64,000 bases of DNA. Source: Fagopyrum homotropicum (taxonomy: Eukaryota; Streptophyta; Magnoliopsida; Caryophyllales; Polygonaceae). A program made the translations under genes and the position numbers. Location: the NCBI GenBank assembly GCA_033239125.1, contig BSWB01000001.1, positions 60,679,416 through 60,743,415 on the forward strand, given 5' to 3'. Positions within the stretch are counted from its first letter, which is position 1; each line of letters begins with the position of its first letter. Below, piece by piece: positions 32,503 to 43,536 of the stretch. The notes beneath the pieces are model-generated. The model was not told the DNA's origin, ran no database searches, and worked only from the letters and a program-made list of their open reading frames with translations.

Positions 32503-32740
32503 GATTCCTTGATCTCTAGAATCCTTTTTCCCAAATTTTTACACAAAATCTTGTCTTTGTCTTTTATTATTGAAAATCGATTCGCTAGATTGCTTTTACC
32601 GATTTGATTTCACCAAATCCCTGTGATCGACGTTGGAATATTTGCTATTGTTGTGGTTGATCCGTAACTGCGGGTTCACTTTTGCTTTATTCTTGGTTAT
32701 AAATTTAAGACTTATTTGCACACACCTTTTGGAACGAACA
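32503..32740 (+). repeat. G 3' LTR tail
   Basis: Begins near TTGATCTCTAGAATCC, which matches 31007-31022 of the 5' LTR, and ends GGAACGAACA. It is joined directly to gag, so pol, third ORF, UTR and most of this LTR were deleted. Confidence 0.8.
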
Positions 32741-33723
32741 AATCCCATATATGAATTGTGATGATGATTGTTGTCTAGCTCGGATTGGGAATTGATGGTT
32801 GAATTTGCATGCTAGTTCTTACACATCATCTAGGAATGCTTAAGGCAATTCATGTTTCTCTTCTCCTCATCTTGATCATGTTGCTTGAAGCACCTCACTT
32901 GAATGAAAAAGTTTACCTCTTTTGGCCCATCCGGGAATTAGGAGAATGATAGTGTGTTGAGTGTGTGAAAAACAAGTGTGGGATGATGTGAAGTTGATGA
33001 ATGAATGTTATGAATGAAGGAATTGAATGTATTGTGAAAGTATAGAAAAAAATAGGTTTGGGGACATTTGTTATGACGATGAGTAACTCGGCACCACTCA
33101 CATAATCGGGTGTCTGTGTCTTGCCAAACTCGGATTGATCGATTGTCCTAACGAGACTTGGTATGTGCATCCGGTGTGAGGCACCACAGAAAAATCCCGA
33201 TGACCGCTAATCACCAAGGTTTCGGCTTTTGTGTCCCAATGTCACTTTCTCAAGTGAATAAAAAAGAAAAGAAAAAGAAGGAGAAAAATACTCTTTGGTG
33301 GGTGAAGAACAAAAATAAAGTTGTGATTTTGTTCCTTTCCCGGATTAGCATCATATTACCTTAGAAATATCCCACCGGATAACACGTTTCTTGGCCTCTT
33401 CTTTCCTAAGTCCTTAAGACCTATTTGCAAAGGTGTTATGACTTAGCGATTTACATTGGATTTTCTCATGATCATCTTGACACTGTCGAATTTGCCTTTC
33501 ATGTATCTTTTTGAGTTAAGTGTGATCGTCTTTCCATGCTTTTATTCCTTTCATACATGATTGCTCATCCATTGACATGAAACATCACTATGAAGGTGAT
33601 CCATGTTTAGAAGCACAATTGCAAAAATTATTTTTGTTTTTTCGCATTCATAACTCATGCCATCTCGTAGCTTAGGTTTGAACCTTACTCGGGGACGAGC
33701 AAGTGGCAAGTACGGTGTATTTT
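32741..33723 (+). other. H 3' untranslated region
   Basis: Starts AATCCCATATATGAATTGTG, nearly identical to K at 63787. It holds the conserved hairpin block (33077-33166; here the right arm is worn to ATCGGG). It ends with a polypurine tract worn to AAGTACGGTG (33708-33717). No coding signal. Confidence 0.65.
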
Positions 33724-35501
33724 TATGACATGATTTATGACACTAGTTTAGGCATTCATTTAGGTAGTTTTTCTCCTCATTCATGAATAGTTTTGCCTTA
33801 GTTTAGGACGTTGACGCTTAATCGAGTCATATTGTCGGAATAGATGTCTACACGAGCATTTGTCGGTTTTGTAGGTACTTTGGGGAGCTTTTATACATTA
33901 TTGATACATCCGAGGATCAATCCTCGTGGCGGCCCAAATTCGATGTTCCAATGAAGCAAGCTTGGAGAAAAGAAGAACACAAAGGTCTTAGTTGGTGGGA
34001 GTCATGCACCGGCTCTTGGTTAGAAATGATCCAAGCTTGGCTCCCACTGATCTCAGTTGTAAGAAGCTTATCTCGGTCGATATACCCCTGCAAGCAACCA
34101 AGATTCATGTGCAAAGACATCCGACATTTGGAACGCACTTCCTATTTTCGACCCTTGGTTTCCTTAGTTGAGTGAGGGGGTTGTATTGTAGTTGCAACAC
34201 TTTTGCAGGGGATCCTCATTTGGATTTGGGGAGAGCCATTGTGTGGGCGAAGGAAGGAAGAACACTCCATTGAAGAGGAGAAGAAGATCACCCCATTTCA
34301 TAGACTAAGAGTGAGCTTCAAGGATTTGTGGTGAGGAAGCTTGTAAGAGACTTGTTGGATCTGTTTTGGACTACTTTGAAAGACTTGTAAGATTGTTTGG
34401 ATTGTTATTTGGTTAAAATGTTGCTTATAATTGCTTCTACTCTTCATTATTTATCTATGGAATGCATGTATGCTGATATGATGATGAATGAACTTAAGAT
34501 GATGGTTGTTGGCTGAGTAAGCTGTGATTTTAGGGTGATGGATGAAAGGTTATGGATAGGATGATGATAGATTAAACTTGAATCTACCTTAGTACAACTT
34601 GCATGCTCGAACCCTATCTCAGCTTAGGATCTCGGCTTGTTCTTCATGCCATTCCAGCCGAGATGTTCATGATCCACCCGAGATTGTTGTGTTGTTGTTC
34701 TTATGATGATGTATTTGCATGTTAGGAAGTTTGAGAGTTGAAATCCTAGTGTTTGTTTAGCCTAATCTAGCATTAGGGTGATGTATGTTAGTAAACTAAG
34801 TGAGGAAAGAGACTTACCAAGTAATCCCTTCTCTTAGGTATAGAAGATGATGAACACTAGGTAGTAGTGCCCCAAGAAAGCCGCTATTGGATCGAGTGTG
34901 TTAGGATCGTTGTCTAGGACTTGCTTTTTTGAGACTTACCAGGTAAGGAGAGGCTTGACCCTTAGGTAAGGATCCAGTTTTTGTAGAATTCTCAATCTTA
35001 GGTTCCTTGAGACTTACCCGGTAATACGATCTTTGTGCGGGATTAGTGAAGCATGAAACCTACCCGGTGATTGTGCCCATTAGTGAAACACCCTATCCCA
35101 ACACACAACAACTTGTCCTAGGTTGATTAGAAGCTTGAGTCCATGCCATTACGAGAAGTCCAAATCTCCAGAATCCTCTTTTCGTACATTAATCTTATAT
35201 TCCGTGTTTGTGTTGTTGATTATTTGATTACCTTGCATGATTTGTGATCTTGAATTGGTCACCATAAAACCTATCCAAAAACAATATGATTTTCATTTCT
35301 TTATTCTCTTTTCTTTTCTTAGTCTAGACTCATACTATCTTGATCGTTGCATGAATAAATTTCACCTCATTCTTTGTGTTCGACCTCGGAATGCTTTCCT
35401 TTCTACGAAATAAGCTACACACTGTGGGTTCGCTAGGAGTTTGGGGGATTATATCGAGTTATATATTTAAGGCTTTTGCGTGGTAATATTCTAGCGTAAC
35501 A
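33724..35501 (+). repeat. H 3' LTR (about 1778 bp)
   Basis: Start set by the TATTTT that precedes other Athila LTRs; the first bases are worn (TATGACATGATTTATGAC). It ends GCGTAACA. It carries CTCGG and CCGAG motif pairs (34075, 34632, 34664-34690) and GAGACTTACC boxes near 34807, 34930, 35010 and a variant near 35050. One reads ACTTACCAGGTAAG, a perfect inverted repeat. Exact ends are less sure than for B or D. Confidence 0.65.
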
Positions 35502-35669
35502 CGAAGTTCGTGTTTTATTCATTCCTATTAAATCAAAATAGAGAGCCTTTGATTGAATCATTTTCAGTCCTTTCTAGGTTGTCTAGTGTGTGTTAATCTG
35601 ATCAAAGATTGGTGCTACTACTCAAACTATTCCCTCATTGTGCTTGCCGATCTTATCTAGAAGTCTTGT
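35502..35669 (+). other. Short unassigned stretch, probably J LTR start
   Basis: 168 bases between the end of H and the copia element. The last bases, including one CTTGT target copy, continue across the copia insertion into J LTR sequence at 45022. TGATCAAAGATTGG at 35599 could be the J LTR start, since CRM-like LTRs here begin TGAT, but this cannot be confirmed. Confidence 0.4.
35665..35669. other. Target-site duplication of copia element, left (CTTGT)
   Basis: CTTGT before the left LTR, repeated exactly at 45017-45021. Confidence 0.9.
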
Positions 35670-36925
35670 TGAAAACTCCACCTTGTTTATAATGTTTTGA
35701 CAGGTGTTGATGATGGAAGATTTAACACAAATGTAGTAGTTTGATAAACTAACAATGTATTGATTATATTTTCTAGATGCTTGGTTGGTTTTGAATTCAT
35801 TGCAGGAATTATCAAATGTTGCAAAGGACTTGATATGGATATCAAGGGCCTTAAACTATCACTCAAGGACACAAGGAAGATAGTGTTACAAAGGGACGAT
35901 CTCAAAGGCCTTGAAGTTATATAGTTGCACGAAACAAGGATTCAAAATGCAAAGAAGATTTTCAAGGAACGATTTGCTCAACAAAAAGATTTCAGGGAAG
36001 ATCTTTTCAACCGAAAATTTCAACCCAAGATTAGAGAATCTTTTCTGAAGATTTTCTAAAACCGAAAAGCGTTGAGATTTATTGTCGTTCGGTTCAACAG
36101 AAAACGAGATGATTAAGGAGCTGAGGAATCGACATGTTCTTAGGAGTTGAAGATTTGCAACGTCTACCTTATCTCAAAACAGGAAGCGATCTTCATGGAG
36201 AAGAAGATTCATCTTCAAACGATCATCTCTCCAATGGCTAGAAGACCTCTCCATAGAAGAGTATAAATGAAGATGATGATCGAAGAAGAAAAAATACATA
36301 AGCATAAACGGAAATATCGTTACATCTTCAAGCAACCTAAATATCTTCATTTGGTTCGTTGTTTTTCTTTATCTCATTTACACAAAAGCTTTATCCCTTA
36401 GAGAGAGATAAACCATAAGAGCTCCATTGGAAGATCTAAATTGTGTTATACTAGAGTGTGTGTTACTCTGCGAAGTAACAAGGCTATTATAGCTAGGTGA
36501 GAGTTTGATCTAGATCGTAGTGTTGGCTACAGTGAGAGAAGAAGGAGATTTCTTCTAGGTTGTATCTAGGACCCTTTGATGCTGATAATAGATAGTTAGA
36601 TCCTAAGGCTATACCCTGGGACGGAGAATAGGCTATTTAGAGCCGAACTTCGTAAACAAATCCTCGTGTCAATCTTTTACATTCCGCACTATATCTCGCT
36701 ATTGTGACTAACTTTGTTGTGCATGAGCACGAAGTCAGGGCCCTTGAAAGTTGTTTCAAAGCCATTGAAATAAAAGTTTCACAAAGAGAACTGATCGACA
36801 TAGAGGCCCTTGAAAGGAGTTTCAAGGCCTTGAGATTTGGTTTGCGAAAAGTTATCATACTCTATTCAACCCCCCCCCCTTCTAGAGTATCTTTTTAGTT
36901 ATTTATTTCACCTACTGGTTCTTCA
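35670..36925 (+). repeat. Copia 5' LTR (1256 bp)
   Basis: TGAAAACTCC...GGTTCTTCA. Very similar to the 3' LTR with substitutions and small indels (for example, 13 extra bases near 36015). It contains many CAAGG(G)CCTTG motifs, including the perfect TCAAGGCCTTGA at 36822-36833. A TATA box TATAAAT is near 36262. Confidence 0.9.
36262..36268 (+). promoter_or_regulatory. Likely TATA box of copia LTR
   Basis: TATAAAT within GAAGAGTATAAATGAAGATG; the same at 44352 in the other LTR. It would start transcription about 30 bases downstream, near 36295. Confidence 0.55.
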
Positions 36926-36927
36926 AT

Positions 36928-36939
36928 TTGTATCAAAGC
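36928..36939 (+). other. Copia primer-binding site, tRNA-iMet type
   Basis: TTGTATCAAAGC two bases after the LTR, against TGGTATCAGAGC for the initiator tRNA-Met complement: two changes. Confidence 0.75.
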
Positions 36940-36980
36940 TATACTCACATTTATTGATTTAACCATCAGTGAGACTAATC

Positions 36981-38640
36981 ATGAATTTTGTAGGTGATGG
37001 TGGATTTTCTCAAGGAAAATCCTTATCTCGACCACCACTCTTCTAGGGCAACAACTTTACCCATTGGAGGCACTCATGCATATGTTCATTATTACCGGGA
37101 CATGGAGCATTGGAGCATCATTCAAAATGAACCTAAAGTTCCATTGACAACGGTTGAAGATGTCCAAGTCCCAAAGAAGGAAGCTGACTTCACATAGGTT
37201 GACCTAGACAGTGCGTCAAAGAATTACAAAGTAATGAACCTACTATACTGCGGATTAGATGCAAATGAATTCAACCGCATATCACCATGCAATAGTGAAA
37301 AAGAAATATGGGACAAGCTTGTGGTCACATACGAAGGAACTAGTCAAGTCAAGGAAACAAAGATTAGCATCTTTTTCAGACAATACGAGCTACTCAAGAT
37401 GAATCCAAATGAAACAGTCAAAGAAATGTTCACTAAATTAAATGATATCATGAACAACTTGGACTCACTAGGAAAGATCGTCACAAATGAAGAGAAAGTG
37501 AGGAAGGTTCTAAGGAACCTACCTAAAGCCAAGTGGGGACCAAAGATGACTGCTATTGAAGAAGCTCAGAATCTCACAACTCTTCCTCTTGATGACCTCC
37601 TTGGAAAACTCATCACACATAAAATGGTTCTTGGTGAAGAAGATGGAGAGCTCCAATCCAACTCAAAGAATTTGAGATTAAATTCAAGAAGAGATGAATT
37701 ACCATCTGACGAAGAGGATAGTGATGACGATGATGAAGAAGATTCAATCGCCATGATTTCCAAGGGTCTCGCAAGAATTCTCAAGATTAAGAAACAATCT
37801 GCTAATAAAGAATATCCACGAGCATCAAAACCCCGAGGTATGTTTTCTAACTCTAATAAGAAAACGAGAGTACTGACTTGTTTTGAATGTGGTGAAACAG
37901 ATCATCTTGTCAAGGATTGTCCACAAAAGAAGAGGACCAACTTCAAGAAAAATGATCGAAAGAAGAATGTTATGGTTGCTTCATGGATTGATTCAGAATC
38001 AACAAATGAAACAGAAGACGATAAAAAACAAGCAAACTTGTGTCTCATGGCCGATCATGAAAAAGATTCAAATCTATATGTTGACAATGTGGTATGTACA
38101 ATTATGTCCCAACTTGAATCTGACCTGAAACAATTCCTTAAAGATATTATCATATGTGATAAGGAACATAGAATAAGGATAAATTATTTAAAAGAAAAGC
38201 TTCTTGAACAAGAAAAACAACTGAGTGAAATGTCTTTGGAAATTGAAAATCTTAACACATAAAAAGTAGACCTTGATGACAATATAAAGGCCTTCGAATC
38301 AGAGAACCTGATTCTCAAGGACAACCTCTCATCTCTTCATCGAAACTATATCGATTTAGAGAAAGAGAAAGTTGACCTAACTTTGATGTGTCAAGACCAG
38401 AAGGCTGCACTTATTAAGTTTACTCGTTCAAAAGCTAATCTTGAGAGAATGATGGGTGAACAACAGTCCTCTCTTAAAAAGAATGGTCTAGGTTATCATA
38501 GGAGCTTTCCTAGAAAACCTATCACCACTTTTGTCAAGGCCAAAGGAAGTATTCATATGCCTACTTGCTTCTACTGTTGTAAAAGGGTCATGTTAAATCT
38601 GCATGTCCTTATAGAAGAAATGATCCTTATATCATTAGAA
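36981..38640 (+). pseudogene. gag: Copia gag
   Basis: The ATG at 36981 opens MNFVGDGGFSQGKSLSRPPLF, then a stop where the conserved FDG is expected, and NNFTHWR. After a frame change and a stop near 37196 the UBN2-type capsid core runs open from 37198 to 38262: MNLLYCGLDANEFNRIS, IWDKLVVTYEGTSQVKETKI, RKVLRNLPKAKW. An acidic linker and an intact zinc knuckle (CFECGETDHLVKDC) follow, then a long coiled coil. A stop at 38262 is followed by more coiled coil and a second, broken Cys/His box (CFYCCK, 38560-38600). The long coiled-coil tail and second box are usual for SIRE-type gag. Confidence 0.8.
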
Positions 38641-38740
38641 ACACCTATCCTTTATGTTTAAGGAAACAGGTCAAACAAATCTGGGTTCCTAAAGGTACTA
38701 GACCACCAAACATGATCGAACCTGAATATGAACCAAAATA

Positions 38741-39301
38741 TGCCATTTGGTCGACCCGGAAAGGTTGATGTTTGCTGTTTTGCAAGATATCACCAAGATA
38801 AAGGAGCACAAATGGATATTAGATAGTGGTTGCTCAAGACATATGAGTGGAAAAAGCTCTTTATTCCCATTTTTAAAGAAGCAATCATCTGGAACCATTA
38901 CTCTTGGTGATAAAGAAAGTTTGACATTATTGGCATTGGTAAAATTTGCTATAATTCATCTAACTTTATTGATGATGTTTATGTGGTTGATGGTTTAAAA
39001 TATAATCTGCTAAGTATTTCTCAAATATGTGATAAATGTAATAAAGTAATGTTTGATTCAGATAAATGTGAGGTTCAAGACAAAAAGACGGGTGAAGTGG
39101 TGCTTACTGCTCCTAGAGGTAATAATGTTTATTCCATGAGTACAAACCAAGTTTCAGGAGCTAAGCTAAAATGTCTAAAGGCCTTGACTGATGATCCAAA
39201 GCTTTGGCATAGAAGACTTGGTCACGTAAGCATGCACACCATGCGGAAGCTACTTACAAAAGATATGGTACGCGGTTTACCAAACCTAAATTTCAAGGTT
39301 A
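38741..39301 (+). pseudogene. pol: Copia protease and GAG-pre-integrase region
   Basis: Aspartic protease with KWILDSGCSRHMSG (DSG at about 38822-38830), the normal copia protease core. The next part is in another frame: YNLLSISQICDKCNKVMFD, then the GAG-pre-integrase domain LWHRRLGHVSMHTMRKLL with its His pair, and the single Cys of the zinc site (LYKACTQSKQ). A frame change follows. Confidence 0.8.
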
Positions 39302-39890
39302 ATGATCTTTATAAGGCTTGTACACAGAGTAAACAAAAAGAAAGCTATAAGTTCTTCTCAACCCATTGAACTCTTACACATGGATCTTTGTGGACCTATG
39401 CGTGTCAAATCTCCCAGAGGCAAGCAGTACATCCTTGTTATAGTGGATGATTTCTCTCGTTTCACATGGATTTCTTTTCTACGAGAAAAATCTGAAGCAT
39501 AATTTGAGTTTTCAAAATTGTGTAAGGAGTTACAAACATTGAAAAACCTATCAATTGTTTCTATAAGAAGTGATCATGGTAGAGAATTTGAGATCAACTA
39601 AATTTTGATTTGTTTTGTGCAAAATATGGTATTTCACACAACTTTTCAACTCTTAGAACCCCTCAACAAAACGGAGTTGTGGAATGTAAGAACCGCACTC
39701 TTGGATGTACTTGTTTTGTTCATAACAATGGAAAAGATAATCTTGGGAAATTTGATGCACGTAGTAATGAAGCAATATTCATTGGATATGATTCAAACAG
39801 CAAAGCTTATTGCATCTATAACAAACATACCAAAATTGTTCAGGAAAACATTCATATTATTTTTGTGAAAGTAATGATGGTACTTTGAGT
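39302..39890 (+). pseudogene. pol: Copia integrase, internally deleted
   Basis: LLHMDLCGPMRVKSPRGKQY, with the first catalytic Asp, and VDDFSRFTW. After a stop at 39500, RSDHGREFE has the second Asp, and the NGVVECKNRTL part has the Glu. From NRTL the sequence jumps to GCTCFVHNNGKDNLGKFDAR, so roughly 80-90 residues of the usual integrase are missing. It ends FIGYDSNSKAYCIYNKHT. Confidence 0.8.
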
Positions 39891-40370
39891 GACAGTTTTG
39901 CAGATCTAAATCTGATTTAATGAGAAGATCATAATTCGGATGAAGAGGAAGATCCTAAAGATCGAGAAAAGAATATGCAGGAAAAGATTCAAGATACCGA
40001 AGAAAACCCTCAAGACCTTGAAACACATCTTCATGACCTTGAAACAGAAAACTATGACAACAAAACTCCGCTTCAAGGGCTTGAAACCCAAATTCAAGGC
40101 CTTGAGATTGGATCCAAGGGCAATATATCAACGGTACCTAAATCTAGACAAACATATGAGGCTCAACCTTCTGGATCTGTCCCATCTGTCAAAATAAGAA
40201 AAGTTCAACACTCCTCATATCATCCATAAGAGAATGTGATCTCAGATCGAAATGCTGGAGTTCAAACTAGATCTAAAGTGAATAATCTTTGTGCCTTCTC
40301 CGCTTTTGTATCTCTTGTCGAGCCAAAGAATTATGTCCAAGCTCTTGAAGAACTTGATTAGATCATTTCC
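39891..40370 (+). pseudogene. Copia integrase-RT linker with Asp-Leu-Glu repeats
   Basis: Acidic linker QDTEENPQDLETHLHDLETE followed by LQGLETQIQGLE. Each DLE/GLE corresponds to a CAAGRCCTTGA motif in the DNA, so the linker is built on the same palindrome as the LTR (perfect copy at 40094-40105). It leads through VISDRNAGVQTRSKVNN to the start of RT, which has the RT-linker style of copia pol. Confidence 0.7.
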
Positions 40371-40961
40371 ATGCAAAATGAATTGAACGAATTTGAGAGG
40401 AACAAGGTATGGACTCTTACTTCAAGACCAAAACATCATTCAATCATTGGCACGAAATGGGTCTTTCGAAACAAATTGAGTGAAAGTGGCAAAGTCATAA
40501 GAAACAAAGCACGACTTGAAGCACAAGACTATAACCAAGAAGAAGCTATTGATTATGAGGAGACTTTTGCTCCAGTTGCCAGGTTAGAAGCCATATGTAT
40601 GCTACTTGCATTTGCATCTTTTATGAGCATAAAACTTTTTCAAATGGATATAAAATGTTCTTTTCTAAACGGCTTCTTAGAAGAAGAAGAAGTCTACGTT
40701 GCTCAACCTCCTGGTTTCGAAAATGATGAATATCCAGATCATGTTTTTAAACTATACAAAGCTCTTTATGGTCATAAGCAAGCTCCTCGAGCTTGGTATG
40801 AAAGATTGTTTAAATATCTTCTTAAAAACAAATTCACAAGAGGTTTGATTGATAAAACATTATTTATCAAAACTAGAGGCAACGACATTCTAGAAGTAAA
40901 AATCTATGTTGATGATATATTATTTGGTGCTACTAATGATTCCTTTGCAAGGAATTTCTAG
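40371..40961 (+). pseudogene. pol: Copia reverse transcriptase
   Basis: An open 196-codon piece with the copia RT blocks: NKVWTLTSRPKHHSIIGTKW, YEETFAPVARLEAICMLLAF, FQMDIKCSFLNGFLEEEEVY, YKALYGHKQAPRAWYERL, and the active site KIYVDDILFGAT. The YVDD is intact. A stop near 40961 separates it from RNase H. Confidence 0.85.
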
Positions 40962-40966
40962 ATATT

Positions 40967-41862
40967 ATGTGCAGGGAATTTGAAATGAGCTTAATGGGAG
41001 AGCTAAATTTCTTTCTTGGACTTCAAGATACACAAGCAAAGAAAGGATTTTTTCTCAATCAAAGCAAGTATACTAAAGACTTGCTTATGAAGTACAAAAT
41101 GGATCAATCTAAGGTTGCAAAAACTCCTATGAGTTCAACACTTTCGCTAGATCATGACAAGAATGGCAAAAGTGTAGTACAAAAGGAGTATCGAGGTATG
41201 ATCGGTTCATTGTTGTATCTAACTGCTAGTCGTCCTAACATTATGTTTAGCGTGTGCATGTGTGCAAGATTTCAAGCTGATCCTAAAGAGTCACACTTGA
41301 TTATTGTGAAAAGATTCTTTCGGTATCTAAATGGCACTAAGGATCTAGGGTTATGGTACCCACGTCAAAGCTCATTTCATCTTGTTGGCTATTCAGATGC
41401 AGACTTTGCAGGTTATAAGGTCGACAGAAAAAGTACTTCTGGATGTTGCCAATTCTTAGGGTCATCCCTAATTAGTTGGCACTCAAACAAGCAAAATTTG
41501 TTGCCCTATCCACAACTGAAGCTGAATATATAGCTGCAGGAGCCTGTTGTGCACACATTCTTTGGATTGCTCAACAACTTCGTGACCTTGGCTTTGACTT
41601 GAAAGGTATTCCTATAAAATGTGATAATACTAGTGCTATTTCAATAACCAAAAATCATGTGCAGCATTCAAGGACAAAGCATACTGATGTAAGGCATCAC
41701 TTCATACGTGATAATGTTGAGAAAGGTGATGTTTCGATCTCTTTTATATCAACTAACTTGCAGCTTGCAGATATCTTTACCAAGCCTCTTCCTGAGGAAC
41801 AATTTAATTTTATTAGATTTGAGCTTGGTATGTTGAACAAGGAAGCGTTAACGTATGGGTAG
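40967..41862 (+). pseudogene. pol: Copia RNase H and pol end
   Basis: LMGELNFFLGLQ and YRGMIGSLLYLTASRPNIMF, then the RNase H core VGYSDADFAGYKVDRKSTSG with catalytic Asp, SLISWHSNKQ, a one-base frameshift near 41485, ALSTTEAEYIAAGACCAHIL with catalytic Glu, CDNTSAISITKN, and LADIFTKPLPEEQFNFIR to the stop at 41862. Apart from the frameshift the domain looks complete. Confidence 0.85.
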
Positions 41863-42217
41863 TAAACAAGTTTAATTGTTCCTACACATGCAGCCCAATT
41901 GATGTTTTCAAGGGCCTTAAAATGAAATTCAAGGGCCTTGAAACATTTTTCACAGGGTATATTAATAGTACGGATCTTTTAAGAATTAATATCTTTTAGA
42001 TATTTCAATTCTAAAAATGTTTATATAAGTCTTTTGTTTGACTTTTTGAAACAGATTTGATGTTGTTTTATTGGTTTTTGTATAGGTCTTTTAAAAGCTT
42101 AATTTTCTCAAGATTTTGTTATTTCCCAGTTAAAAAGAACCTACTTTTCCTATCTTTTTCATTCTTTCAAAGAAACCCTATTTCAAAATCCCTTGATTTA
42201 TCTCTCAAACTTCCCTC
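41863..42217 (+). other. Copia pol to third-ORF spacer
   Basis: Non-coding, 355 bases. It has two copies of TTCAAGGGCCTT (41908 and 41929 areas), the palindrome family of this element, then AT-rich sequence. Confidence 0.65.
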
Positions 42218-43536
42218 ATGGCACCCATAAGCAAGAAATATACTCCTCAAGCTCCCAAAAAGAAAGTCGTTCAGAGTCCCCAATTGCTAAAGAAGAAAAA
42301 TCTTTTGAGGATCCGGATATATCTCAGACGACTGGTCTTCCCTCATCATGGTTCATTAATTTTCAAGCTTCTAGATCTTGGCTTGATGGGTTTCACAATC
42401 GACCACTTTGTATATGTGATCTGGTGGAAACTAGTTTTCTCGATACCCTTAAGATTCCTTGCATAGACAAGCTAAAGAGTTCAATTATCTGGAAGGTTCT
42501 AAACCTTGGAGATTTTGCTTTTCCGCGACTCACGAGACTATTCTATGTTAATCTCACCACAAAAAGGGACAAAGGATGTATCACTCTTGAATCTTCAGTT
42601 AAAGGTACTCCGATTTCACTCACTTCTTCTGTTTTAAGTGAGATATTTGGAATTCCTCTAGATATTGTATTCAATCATCATTCAAGATCAGAGAGTGTTC
42701 GTATTGCTAAGGAGAAATTTTTGGTTCCGAATTCAACCTCACGTCAACTTACTCATACATCTCTAACCTTAGAGGCTAAAATAGTGTTTACTATACTTGT
42801 TCGATGTGTTGATCCTCGTGCAAACTCAAGAGAGCTGCTAACTAATCAATATCTGGAATTAATTCATCTGCTTATGTCTGATTCGGACATAGATGTGCCT
42901 AATCTTATTATCAACCATATGATACACTCTGTCAATTCTATGCAACCTATTCCTCTTCCTTACGGAAACTTGATGCCTAAAATCTTTGAATATTTCAAAA
43001 TTGGCACATCCTCTGAAGATCGACTATCAACTTCTAGCAAAATTGATGAGAACTGCTTAGAACGTTTGGGGATTAGGAAGACTCTTGCAGGCACATGGAC
43101 TTTAAAAGGAAAAAGAACTACTCAAGGAACTACTCAAATTCCAACTCAAGAGGCTCAACCTTCTCCTACTCCAGAAATCAATGGATGCAAATTTTGAGTT
43201 GCTATCTACCATAAACGCTAAGTCAATGAGATGTATTCGATGAATGCTCTTACACTGACTACAATGGGATGTATTTTGCCCGTGCCTAAAGATGTAGCTC
43301 AACATACTCAAGAGAAAGTTGAGAATGTGCTGATGAATTGCAAAAGGCGTGTACAGAATAATTCAATTTTGTATCCAACTCATGTTGAGCCAATGTTTTT
43401 GCCAGTAGTTGAGTATGAAGTAGTTAAGAAAAGAAGAGCTGGAGAAAAGAGAAGACGGTTAGCAGCTGAAATGGATGACTGGCGCTATAACAAATCTTCA
43501 TCCAAAGGAAAAAGGAAGTTCTATGAGGACAATTGA
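42218..43536 (+). pseudogene. Copia env-position ORF (third ORF)
   Basis: The ATG at 42218 opens MAPISKKYTPQAPKKKVVQS, a basic start. A frame change near 42280 leads to a long open frame, to 43197: SSWFINFQASRSWLDGF, VLNLGDFAFPRLTRLFYVNL, SVLSEIFGIPLDIVFNHHSR, VFTILVRCVDPRANSRELLT. A Thr/Gln/Pro-rich tail follows. After a stop comes a second piece, 43231-43536, ending in a basic tail (KRRRLAAEMDDWRYN). This resembles the plant-transposon domain ORF after pol in sireviruses. No signal peptide or membrane helix is seen, so an envelope role is not supported. Confidence 0.7.

Larger units (their letters stand above)
30626..32740 (+). mobile_element. Element G: Athila-like deletion remnant
   Basis: The tail of a 5' LTR, primer site, leader, most of gag, then a direct join at about 32503 to the last 240 bases of the 3' LTR. 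All of pol is gone. B is inserted in its 5' LTR. Its right LTR end (GGAACGAACA) joins the 3' UTR of H; element K has the same UTR sequence uninterrupted (63787 on). Confidence 0.8.
32741..35501 (+). mobile_element. Element H: Athila-like 3' UTR and 3' LTR
   Basis: 3' UTR (32741-33723) and LTR (33724-35501) of a plus-strand element. It is the host of G. The start of the UTR is very close to K from 63787 to the window end. The coding part of H lies left of the nest, outside the window. Confidence 0.75.

Noticed and set aside
42193..43536. Copia third ORF as a true viral envelope gene
   Set aside because: No signal peptide, membrane anchor or cleavage site can be seen.
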